From assembly GCA_030038035.1 (NCBI GenBank), contig JASHPP010000134.1, positions 1-8,690 on the forward strand: a stretch of 8,690 bases of DNA. Direction: 5' to 3'. Below, piece by piece: positions 1 through 6,001 of the stretch (positions within the stretch are counted from its first letter, which is position 1; every line of letters starts with the position of its first letter). The position numbers and the translations under genes are program-made. Source of the DNA: Trebonia sp. (GTDB lineage Bacteria > Actinomycetota > Actinomycetes > Streptosporangiales > Streptosporangiaceae). Under the pieces are notes generated by a model. That model did no database searches, had not been told where the DNA came from, and saw only the letters and a program-made list of their open reading frames with translations.

Positions 1-768
1 GGCCACGTCGCCGATGACCACCATGACCCGCCCCCCGGGCAGCGGGATGAAGTCGTAGAAGTCCCCGCCGACCCGCAGCGCGGGCCGGTAAAAGGTGGCC
101 ACCTGCCAGCCAGGCAGATCCGGCAGCGACTTGGGCAGGAACTGGCGCTGGACGAGCCTGGCGACATTCAGCTGCTGGTCGATCCGCTCCCGCCGCAGGG
201 CCTCGGCCTTCTGCTCGCGGACCAGCTGGCCGACCCGGATGGCGGGCGCCGCGTACCTGGCCAGCGCGGTCAGCAGGTGGCGGTCGTCGATCGTGTACTC
301 CCGCTCCGACTTACGTGGTCCCAGCCCGATCATGCCGATCGGGGAGCCGGCGGAGATCATCGGGACGACCACCACGACACCGGCGTCCTTGAGCGCCTTC
401 AGCGCCGGCGAGTTCAGGTCGAGGTGACGGATGTCGACGGCGCCCGCCGCCTCCAGCAGATACCCCGCCAGCGGGTCGTCGGGGGACAGTTCGGCCGGCG
501 GTGCGGCGACCACGCCGTCGGGCAACGCCGGCCGTGGTAGAGGCGGCTGCTGGCGGCGGTCCCCGTTGTCCCCATGCCCTCGGCGGAGCAAAGCGCGCAG
601 ACGGCGCCGCGAGCCGCCGAAGGCGGGCGAGGGCGGGACAGCGGAAGCGCGATCGGGTGCAGGCAAACGCCGCACCTGGTCAGCACGAGGCGGACCCGTG
701 GCCACAGGGGGCACAGTCGTAACCGCTTCCCCCGTCGCCGGGCCCGACCCGCTGACCTCCTCGGGCAC
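1..768 (-). CDS. GAF / SpoIIE-type PP2C serine phosphatase, 3' end outside the window
   Basis: Reading the minus strand from a GTG at 768 gives 256 codons with no stop, so the gene continues past the left edge. Residues 1-95 are rich in Pro, Arg and Ala and look disordered. Residues about 97-180 look like the C-terminal half of a GAF domain (PIGMIGLGPRKSE near 144-156). Residues about 180-205 are a charged helical linker ending in VARLVQRQFLPKSLPDLPGW. Residues 217-256 open a SpoIIE/PP2C domain, with the diagnostic GGDFYDF and a metal-site GDV at the very edge. Family members (RsbU/SpoIIE type) dephosphorylate anti-anti-sigma factors in partner-switching control of stress sigma factors; the partner here is unknown. 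The start is supported by GGGGAG at 779-774, five bases upstream, and an in-frame TGA just before it. Codon bias is weaker in the first 75 codons and the GAF domain seems to lack its front half, so an internal start or a remodelled N-terminus is possible. Confidence 0.85.
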   Translation of the reverse strand, partial: MPEEVSGSGPATGEAVTTVPPVATGPPRADQVRRLPAPDRASAVPPSPAFGGSRRRLRALLRRGHGDNGDRRQQPPLPRPALPDGVVAAPPAELSPDDPLAGYLLEAAGAVDIRHLDLNSPALKALKDAGVVVVVPMISAGSPIGMIGLGPRKSEREYTIDDRHLLTALARYAAPAIRVGQLVREQKAEALRRERIDQQLNVARLVQRQFLPKSLPDLPGWQVATFYRPALRVGGDFYDFIPLPGGRVMVVIGDVA

Positions 769-773
769 TCACG

Positions 774-779
774 CTCCCC
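774..779 (-). promoter_or_regulatory. Ribosome binding site of the phosphatase gene
   Basis: GGGGAG on the minus strand lies five bases before the GTG at 768-766. It is the main evidence for choosing this GTG, because the preceding in-frame codon is a TGA stop at 771-769. Confidence 0.5.
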
Positions 780-801
780 AATGATGACGCCATATCAGGG
801 A

Positions 802-833
802 ACGATACCCAGCGTACTTCAATAGTCACAAAC
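802..833 (-). promoter_or_regulatory. Possible promoter of the phosphatase gene, sigma-B-like or housekeeping
   Basis: On the minus strand GGTTT ends at 830 and GGGTAT occupies 810-805, separated by 19 bases. This resembles the GTTT...GGGTAT elements of sigma-B/sigma-F type stress promoters, although the spacer is longer than usual (about 14-17). The same stretch can be read as TTGTGA (831-826), 18 bases, TATCGT (807-802), a moderate housekeeping promoter. Either places the transcript start about 30 bases before the GTG. The rest of the gap 769-881 holds only a short inverted repeat, GCGATccATCGC at 861-872, just downstream of the monooxygenase stop and without a T-run, so it is a weak terminator at best. 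Confidence 0.35.
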
Positions 834-881
834 CGTCGTGGAGCTGTTCTCAGGCGAGCCGCGATCCATCGCCCCGCTCAA

Positions 882-2174
882 CTAGCGCAGAACCGGGGAC
901 TGTGCCTGGGGCTCGATCGTCGCGCCCTTCGGCGGCAGCCTGAACCGCATCCGCGCGAGCTCTCGGTGCGCGTGCTCGCGCAGGCGCGAGTTGCCGTGGC
1001 CGGCGATCATCGACATGTCGCGGAACACGCGCTCGAGCCGGGCGCCGTTGACGGCGCCGGAGGAGCCGGCGGCCCTGAAGATGTCCAGCGCCATCAGCTG
1101 CCAGAGGTCGAGCATCGCCTCGCGCGCGATCGCGGCGACGATCATGTCGTCCTCGTAGCTGAACGGGATCCCCTGCTCGACGGCGCGCCTGCAGAAATCC
1201 ATGTGCATCCGCGCCGCCCCGTGCACCGCGGTCTCAAGCAGCGCGATCCGCGCCATCGCCTCGCCGAACCAGCGCTGGCTGTCGTCGTCATACATCCGCA
1301 GCACCTGCGGCGGCAGGAAGGTGACCTTCGTCCGCATCAGGTTCTCGAGCTCGTCGAGGGCGTTGTAGGCGGCGCCGACGAGGATGGCGGCGAGTGTGAT
1401 CGTGAACGGGCCGCCGGCGCGCCCGCCGTAGAGCGGGTTGCCGTGCAGCCTCAGCCCGGGCGTTCCCCCGGAGACGTCGATGTCGACCATGTTCGTGTCC
1501 TCGAGCACCCAGTTCGCCGGCAGATGGCTGTCGCTGAAGGTGATCGAGTGCGAGCCGCTGCCCTTCAGCCCTAGCGTGTTGCCCCAGTCGTCGAGGCGGG
1601 TGAACTCCTCCCGCGCGGCGACGAACAACAGATGCCGGGGCTCGCCTCCCTCGGGCACGCTGTCCCTGGTCAGCGCCTGACCCATGTAGTGGGTCGAGTA
1701 GGGGACTCCGGACGCGTAGCTCACCTTCCCGTTGAGCGTCCAGCCGTCCGCGGCGCGGGTCGCCATCCCCACCGGCGCGGCCACGCACGCCGCCCTGAAG
1801 TCGCCGTCTGCGAAGATCTCCGCCTGCGCGCTTTCCGGGAACCACGACGCGAGCTGGAGGGCGTGCCCGGAGCCGAGCGCGACGCACCAGCCGGTCGAGA
1901 CGCAGCCGCGGGACAGCTCCTGCACGACCCGCGCGTAGGTGGTGAGGTCGAACTCGTAGCCGCCGTACCGCCGCGGGACGTAGAGCCGGTAGAAACCGGC
2001 GTCAAGGAAGCGCTGATGCATCTCCTCGGAGTAGAACGTGCGCTCCTCCGCCTCCGCCTGGCGCTCGATCAGCAACGGCCGCAGCGCAACCGCCCGGGCG
2101 ATCATCTCCTCGGGGGTCAGATCCGGCTCAGGCGGCATGATCGCGCCGGGCTTGGCGGCCGAGGTCGTTGACAT
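882..2174 (-). CDS. Group D flavin-dependent monooxygenase (HsaA/HpaB-like, acyl-CoA dehydrogenase fold)
   Basis: This 430-residue protein has the layout of two-component flavin monooxygenases such as the steroid-ring hydroxylase HsaA and 4-hydroxyphenylacetate 3-hydroxylase. An N-terminal helical domain (about 20-110) includes GFYRLYVPRRYGG near 60-72 and STGW at 93-96. A beta domain (about 120-235) includes KVSYASGV at 150-157 and the flavin-site-type segment GLKGSGSHS at 202-210. A C-terminal four-helix domain (about 255-415) includes DIFRAAGSSGAVN at 364-376 and FRDMSMIAGHGNSR at 384-397. Such enzymes use FADH2 or FMNH2 supplied by a separate reductase and O2 to hydroxylate, often, an aromatic ring; no reductase lies in this window. 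The ATG is preceded by GAAGGAGA about nine bases upstream. It is divergent from the MetE-like gene and shares its control region, suggesting joint regulation. Substrate unknown; a true acyl-CoA dehydrogenase is less likely. Confidence 0.85.
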   Translation of the reverse strand: MSTTSAAKPGAIMPPEPDLTPEEMIARAVALRPLLIERQAEAEERTFYSEEMHQRFLDAGFYRLYVPRRYGGYEFDLTTYARVVQELSRGCVSTGWCVALGSGHALQLASWFPESAQAEIFADGDFRAACVAAPVGMATRAADGWTLNGKVSYASGVPYSTHYMGQALTRDSVPEGGEPRHLLFVAAREEFTRLDDWGNTLGLKGSGSHSITFSDSHLPANWVLEDTNMVDIDVSGGTPGLRLHGNPLYGGRAGGPFTITLAAILVGAAYNALDELENLMRTKVTFLPPQVLRMYDDDSQRWFGEAMARIALLETAVHGAARMHMDFCRRAVEQGIPFSYEDDMIVAAIAREAMLDLWQLMALDIFRAAGSSGAVNGARLERVFRDMSMIAGHGNSRLREHAHRELARMRFRLPPKGATIEPQAQSPVLR

Positions 2175-2238
2175 CTATGGCACTCTCCTTCTCTCCCCGG
2201 TGACCGATTCGGCGGCTCCGGCCACGCCGGGAGATAGT

Positions 2239-2257
2239 TGTATGCTACTGGTATACA
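2239..2257. repeat. Inverted repeat TGTAT-N9-ATACA, candidate operator
   Basis: TGTAT at 2239-2243 is the exact reverse complement of ATACA at 2253-2257, and the right arm overlaps the 6-bp palindrome GTATAC (2251-2256). It sits in the AT-rich core of the divergent region where a bound repressor would block both directions. A five-base arm is short and may be chance, so the call rests mainly on position. Confidence 0.35.
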
Positions 2258-2280
2258 CATTGCCAGCCTTCGTCGCGCCA

Positions 2281-2291
2281 GGGGAGGAGAG
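2281..2291 (+). promoter_or_regulatory. Ribosome binding site that sets the start of the MetE-like gene
   Basis: A purine-rich run (GGGGAGGAGAG) lies seven bases before the GTG at 2299. The same reading frame is open far upstream, into the monooxygenase gene, and has an ATG at 2307-type positions nowhere suitable, so this site decides the start. Confidence 0.55.
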
Positions 2292-2298
2292 CGGACTG

Positions 2299-3474
2299 GT
2301 GCCAGGACAACTGACCGATCCGCTGCCCGCCGGCGAGCGCCAGGCAGGCACGCACGCCCGCGCCGAGGTGGTCGGCAGCCTCCTGCGACCGCGCCGCCTG
2401 CTCGACGCGCTCGCCGAGGTCTACCCGCGGGACCACGTGATGGCGTACGCGGAGGAGCGCGAGAAGGACCGCTCCCGGCTGCAGGCGATCGCCGAGGACG
2501 AAATCCGCCGGGTGGTCGCCCGCCAGATCGACATCGGCCTCGATGTCATCACCGACGGCGAGTTCCGCCGCTTCCTTTACACCAACTCGCTGCAGGACGC
2601 GGTTGACGGCCTGGTTCCTGGCGCGCACGGGCGGATCTTCAGGACCGCCTCAGGCGAGGAGGTCGAGACACCCCCCAATCCGCGTGTCGCCGGGCCGCTG
2701 CGGAAGATCGACAGCCCGCTGGCGCGGGAGGCCGCGTTCCTCGCGCGGACGACCTCGCACCCCTTCAAGGTCAGCCTGCCGGCCGGCTCGTGGTTCCTGC
2801 TGCCTGAGAACTTCCAGCCGGGGAAAACCGATCGCTTCTACCACTGCCACGAGGAGCTGTTCGAGGCGATGCTGCAGATCCAGCGCGAGCTGATCGCCGA
2901 CGCGATCGAGGCGGGCGCGCGCTACATCCAGCTCGACTTCCCCCGCTACGTAAACCTGCTCAGCGACAGCGGCCGCGACGCGCTGAAGGCGGACGGCGCC
3001 GATCCCGACGAGTTCTTCGAGCGCGCGCTCGACGCCGACCGGCGCGTGATCGAGGGCTTCCCCGGCGACGTCCGTTTCGGGATGCATATCTGTCGCGGCA
3101 ACTGGCGCTCGCAATGGATGTTCTCCGGAACGCTCGAGCCGGTCGCCGAGCGGCTCCTGCAGCTCCCCTACGACGTGTTCCTGATCGAGTGGGAGGAGAC
3201 CGAGCGCGAGGGGGACTACTCGCCGCTTCGGCATCTGCCGCCGGGACCGGTCGTCACCCTGGGAGCGGTGTCAAGCAAGACCCCCGAGCTCGAGTCCGAC
3301 GACGAGATCGTCCGCCGGCTCGAGGCGGCCAGCCGCTACGCCCCGATCGATCAGCTGGCGCTGTCGACGCAATGCGGCTTCGCCTCGGAGGCGCACGGCA
3401 ACCTGCTGAGCGAGGACGATCAGTGGCGCAAGCTCGAGCTCGTGTCCCGAGTCGCCGCAAGGGTGTGGGGCTGA
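2299..3474 (+). CDS. Short MetE/YxjG-like zinc methyltransferase (cobalamin-independent methionine synthase II family)
   Basis: The 391-residue protein corresponds only to the C-terminal catalytic barrel of MetE and lacks MetE's N-terminal half, as in YxjG-type proteins. The family signature ARAEVVGSLLRP is at 20-31 and DVITDGEFRR at 82-91. The zinc site can be read in full: His263 and Cys265 (HICRGN), Glu297 (IEWEE) and Cys359 (STQCGF). The zinc binds and activates a thiol; family members methylate homocysteine-like thiols, and a distant relative, epoxyalkane:coenzyme M transferase, opens epoxides with a thiol. The HICRGN segment places it with the YxjG group rather than with coenzyme M transferases. 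GTG 2299 is chosen for its strong ribosome binding site and because the family's conserved sequence begins about 20 residues later. Its stop overlaps the start of the next gene by one base (TGATG), so the two are translationally coupled. Its role in this oxidoreductase cluster is unknown; a thiol or methyl transfer step is inferred. Confidence 0.85.
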   Translation: MPGQLTDPLPAGERQAGTHARAEVVGSLLRPRRLLDALAEVYPRDHVMAYAEEREKDRSRLQAIAEDEIRRVVARQIDIGLDVITDGEFRRFLYTNSLQDAVDGLVPGAHGRIFRTASGEEVETPPNPRVAGPLRKIDSPLAREAAFLARTTSHPFKVSLPAGSWFLLPENFQPGKTDRFYHCHEELFEAMLQIQRELIADAIEAGARYIQLDFPRYVNLLSDSGRDALKADGADPDEFFERALDADRRVIEGFPGDVRFGMHICRGNWRSQWMFSGTLEPVAERLLQLPYDVFLIEWEETEREGDYSPLRHLPPGPVVTLGAVSSKTPELESDDEIVRRLEAASRYAPIDQLALSTQCGFASEAHGNLLSEDDQWRKLELVSRVAARVWG

Positions 3475-4268
3475 TGTCGCGCTTCGACGGACGCACGGTG
3501 CTGGTCACCGGCGCGGCCAGCGGGATGGGCGCGGCGACCGCGCGGGCGCTGGCGGCCGAGGACGCGAACGTCGTGCTGTTCGACCGCCAGGCCGAGCTCG
3601 TGCAGCGCGTCGCCGCCGGGATCGGCGGGATCGCGGTCGCCGGAGATGCCGGCCACGCACCCGACGCGGAGCGAGCCGTCGCGGCGGCGGTCGGCTCGTT
3701 CGGCGGGCTCGACGCGCTGATCACCTGCGCCGGTGCCGACGTCGGCGGCGGCGCCCTCGGCGAGCTCACGCCGCAGGATTGGGAGGCGGCCCTGCACGCC
3801 AACCTGGAGACCTGCGTCGTCACCACCAAGGCGGCCCTGCCGAGCCTGATCCAGCGCCGCGGAGCGATCGCGATCGTCGCCTCGCTCGGCGCCTTCACGA
3901 CCGGCCCTGGCATCGCCGGCTACGTCGCCGCCAAATCCGGGCTGCTGGGCCTGACGCACTCGCTGGCGGTCGACTACGGGCCGCTCGGCGTCCGGGTCAA
4001 CGCGGTCTGCCCGGGCTGGATCGACACCCCGATGGTCGCGGCGGCGATGCGGGACTTCGCCGGGCGCCTGCAGATCTCGCCCGAGGAGGCACACGCGCGG
4101 GCCGCCAAGCCGCTGCCGCTGCGCCGGGCGGGCACGCCCGAGGAGATCGCCTCGGTGTGCCTGTTCCTGGTGTCGGACGACAGCGCGTTCATGACCGGCT
4201 CGGCGATTCCGGTCGACGGCGGCACACTCGCGGCCAACGTCGGGACCGCGGCGTACGACCAGGCCTAG
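3474..4268 (+). CDS. Short-chain dehydrogenase/reductase, classical type (SDR-A)
   Basis: This 264-residue classical SDR is about the normal family length. The cofactor loop TGAASGMG lies at 12-19. Asp37 at the end of the second beta strand suggests NAD rather than NADP. The catalytic set is intact: Asn110, Ser137, Tyr150 and Lys154 (YVAAK). The usual NNAG motif reads TCAG at 84-87, as in the other two SDRs of the window. After the active site come the family's VNAVCPG and the C-terminal FMTGSAIPVDGG. The ATG shares its A with the upstream TGA stop (TGATG at 3472-3476), so translation is probably coupled to the MetE-like gene and the two proteins should be made together. It likely oxidises a secondary alcohol, or reduces a ketone, of the same pathway; the substrate is unknown. 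Confidence 0.9.
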   Translation: MSRFDGRTVLVTGAASGMGAATARALAAEDANVVLFDRQAELVQRVAAGIGGIAVAGDAGHAPDAERAVAAAVGSFGGLDALITCAGADVGGGALGELTPQDWEAALHANLETCVVTTKAALPSLIQRRGAIAIVASLGAFTTGPGIAGYVAAKSGLLGLTHSLAVDYGPLGVRVNAVCPGWIDTPMVAAAMRDFAGRLQISPEEAHARAAKPLPLRRAGTPEEIASVCLFLVSDDSAFMTGSAIPVDGGTLAANVGTAAYDQA

Positions 4269-4317
4269 CAGCAACGTCTGGCCGTAGGCCGAAACCCGGC
4301 ACTGGGCGCCCCGTCGT
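4269..4317. other. Convergent gap between SDR-A and SDR-B
   Basis: Two transcription units meet here with only 49 bases between stop codons. The only hairpin visible is GGCC-gta-GGCC at 4280-4290, a 4-bp stem without a T-run, so no convincing intrinsic terminator is present. Confidence 0.5.
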
Positions 4318-5169
4318 TCAGCCGGTCGTCCGGTAAGCGTCGAGGAACGGGATCACGCCGACGTTGGTGGCCATGATCCCGCCGTCGGCGACGACGACAG
4401 AACCGGTCATGAACGAGCTGTCATCGGAGGCGAGGAACAGGCACACGTTCGCCAGCTCGGCCGGCCGCGCCGACCTGCGCAGCGGCGTCGCCGCGTTGGC
4501 GATCGTCTCCATCTCCTCGCGGGACAGGCCCTTCTCGCGGGCGAACTGGGCGGTCATCGCCTCGACCATCGGGGTAAGCGTGCGACCAGGGCAGACGACG
4601 TTGACGCGGACGCCGAGCGGGCCGTAGTCGACCGCGACGCAGCGGGCGAAGCCGATAATCGCGGCCTTGGCCGTCTGGTAGGCGACCGAGCGGGGGCCGC
4701 TCGACAGGGCGCCGACCGAGGACACGAGCACGATCGCCCCGCGGCGCTCGAGCAGCGCGGGCAGCGCCGCCTTGGTGGTCGTCACCGCGGTCTCGAGGTT
4801 GACCGCGATCCCGGCGTCCCAGTCCGCCGGGGTGAGGTCGGCGAGCGCGCCGAACCCAGCGTTGCCGCCGGCGCACGTGACGAGCACGTCGAGCCCGCCG
4901 TAGGAGTCGACGGCGGCGCTGACGGCGTTCGCGGCTTCGGCCGCGTCGGCCGCGTCGCCGCCGACGGCGACCCCGTTCAGCTCGGCTGCCAGCTCCCGAA
5001 CCCGGTCTTCGGCCAGGTCGAACAGCACGACGTGGGCGCCCTCCGCCGCGAACCGGCGCGCCGTCGCCGCCCCGATCCCGCTTCCTGAGCCGGTGATCAG
5101 GGCAACCCGCCCGGGCAGGCGGGGCTGGCCGGCGCGAGCGGTCGCGGCCCGCGCGAAAGTGCCTGTCAC
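4318..5169 (-). CDS. Short-chain dehydrogenase/reductase, classical type (SDR-B)
   Basis: The 283-residue SDR starts at a GTG and carries about 17 extra N-terminal residues before the Rossmann fold. The cofactor loop TGSGSGIG is at 26-33, Asp51 suggests NAD, and the catalytic residues Asn124, Ser151, Tyr164 and Lys168 (YQTAK) are all present. The NNAG position reads TCAG at 98-101. The C-terminus (about 265-283) is longer than in its sister enzymes. GGAAGGAG lies 11 bases before the GTG, rather far, and no better start is seen before the conserved fold. It is the last gene of the minus-strand operon, 28 bases after the GntR gene. Residues 29-75 are almost identical to residues 14-60 of SDR-C also at the DNA level, while the rest of the gene is clearly more diverged. 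Likely an NAD-dependent alcohol dehydrogenase of the same pathway; substrate unknown. Confidence 0.9.
   Translation of the reverse strand: MTGTFARAATARAGQPRLPGRVALITGSGSGIGAATARRFAAEGAHVVLFDLAEDRVRELAAELNGVAVGGDAADAAEAANAVSAAVDSYGGLDVLVTCAGGNAGFGALADLTPADWDAGIAVNLETAVTTTKAALPALLERRGAIVLVSSVGALSSGPRSVAYQTAKAAIIGFARCVAVDYGPLGVRVNVVCPGRTLTPMVEAMTAQFAREKGLSREEMETIANAATPLRRSARPAELANVCLFLASDDSSFMTGSVVVADGGIMATNVGVIPFLDAYRTTG
4946..5085 (-). repeat. 140-bp block shared with SDR-C (copy 1)
   Basis: Aligning by eye with 6613-6752 without gaps gives 135 of 140 identical bases. The block covers codons 29-75 of SDR-B (glycine loop through the third beta strand). Similarity falls off sharply beyond 4946 (towards lower coordinates) and more gently beyond 5085, which suggests gene conversion or a recent partial duplication between the two paralogues. 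Confidence 0.8.
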
Positions 5170-5197
5170 TGTGTCAAAGGCTCCTTCCCGGCCGTGC

Positions 5198-6001
5198 TCA
5201 CAGCGCCACGACCCCCTTCGGCAGCGTGGCGGACAGCAGGATCCGGCCTTCGTTGCGCAGGTGCTCTCGCATCGCCGCCTCGGCGGCGTCAGCGTCGCCG
5301 TTGCGCATGTGCACCAGCAGTACCCGGTGTTCCTCGTTGGCCTGCTCCGGGCGACCGGGAGCCCGGATCCCGACCATGCTCAGCAACCACACCTGCTCGC
5401 TGAGCTGGGCGAGGATCCCGGCGAGGCGTTCGTTGCCGGCCAGGGAGATCAGCTGGTCATGCAAGGAGGAGCCGATCGCGAGCGCCTCCGGCAGACGGCC
5501 GTCGACGATCAGCTGCCGTGCCTGCCCGGTCTGTTCCTCCCAGCCGGTGAGTTGCTCGCCGGACAGCCCCTGGTCCATCGCCCGGCGGACGACCAGCGAC
5601 TCGAGCCGCTCGCGGATCTCCATGATCTCGATCACGTCGCGCGGCCCGAGCTCGGAGACGAACATTCCGCGCTGCGGCACGCTGCGCACGAGCCCGGCGG
5701 AACGCAGCCGCGCGAGCGCCTCGCGCACCGGCGTCCGGCTGACGTTCAGCGCCTTCGCGAGCTGATACTCCGACAGCGGTTCACCGGGCTGCAGCTGACC
5801 GCTGAGGATCTGCCTGCGCAGCTCCAGATACGCCTGCGCGACCACGCTTGTCGATTCTTCGCTCTGCCTGTCCGGCGGGATCCACCAGCAGCCGCGGCTG
5901 GGCGGAACGCCGATGGCGGTCGCCGCCCGGGCAGTTCGGGCGTCGGCTGGAGGGTGGCGTGTGTGACTCATAGGACCGACCGTATCTGCCGATTCACGCA
6001 T
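5198..6001 (-). CDS. GntR-family transcription regulator, FadR/FCD subgroup
   Basis: The protein has 267 residues from the ATG at 6001. Residues about 52-115 form the GntR winged helix-turn-helix: LRRQILSGQLQPGEPLSE, then the recognition segment NVSRTPVREALARL (86-99), then GLVRSVPQRGMFV. Residues about 120-255 form the helical FCD ligand-binding domain. Its usual metal-site histidines appear as His181, His225 and His247, but the D-x3-H motif reads Gly177-x3-His181. FCD regulators typically repress catabolic genes and are released by a pathway acid or intermediate. The gene lies inside the minus-strand operon; its ATG overlaps the end of SDR-C by eight bases (ATGCGTGA). Another in-frame ATG at 5971 would shorten the protein to 257 residues. 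Neither has a clear ribosome binding site, and the first 48 residues look unstructured. It probably controls this cluster, including the divergent region at 2175-2298 (inference). Confidence 0.88.
   Translation of the reverse strand: MRESADTVGPMSHTRHPPADARTARAATAIGVPPSRGCWWIPPDRQSEESTSVVAQAYLELRRQILSGQLQPGEPLSEYQLAKALNVSRTPVREALARLRSAGLVRSVPQRGMFVSELGPRDVIEIMEIRERLESLVVRRAMDQGLSGEQLTGWEEQTGQARQLIVDGRLPEALAIGSSLHDQLISLAGNERLAGILAQLSEQVWLLSMVGIRAPGRPEQANEEHRVLLVHMRNGDADAAEAAMREHLRNEGRILLSATLPKGVVAL

Larger units (their letters stand above)
2175..2298. promoter_or_regulatory. Divergent control region between the monooxygenase and the MetE-like gene
   Basis: These 124 bases separate two outward-facing start codons, so promoters for both must lie here or overlap the genes. 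The middle (about 2235-2262) is clearly more AT-rich than its surroundings and contains several -10-like hexamers, such as TATGCT (2241-2246) and TATACA (2252-2257) on plus and TACAAC (2242-2237) on minus, but none has a convincing -35 partner. A GTATAC palindrome at 2251-2256 is of the kind bound by GntR/FCD regulators, and one such regulator is encoded at 5198-6001. This is the only divergent intergenic region in the cluster, so it is the best candidate operator site (inference). Confidence 0.5.

Noticed and set aside
966..2171. Long plus-strand open frames opposite the flavin monooxygenase (966-1574, 1632-2171)
   Set aside because: They are Arg/Ala/Pro/His-rich, show no family motifs, and lie antisense to a clearly conserved protein; typical by-products of high GC.
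882..2174. Assignment as a true acyl-CoA dehydrogenase
   Set aside because: The segments GLKGSGSHS and FRDMSMIAGHGNSR and the overall layout match HsaA-like flavin monooxygenases better than acyl-CoA dehydrogenases.
2299..3474. Direct assignment as epoxyalkane:coenzyme M transferase
   Set aside because: The zinc-site surroundings (HICRGN, STQCGF) are of the YxjG type, and no coenzyme M biosynthesis or KPCC-like gene is visible; kept only as an analogy.
2650..4274. Minus-strand open frames opposite the MetE-like gene and SDR-A (2650-3234, 3420-4274)
   Set aside because: No recognisable domains, and the opposite strand carries complete catalytic motifs.
4280..4290. GGCC-gta-GGCC hairpin as an intrinsic terminator
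   Set aside because: A 4-bp stem without a T-run is expected by chance at this GC content.
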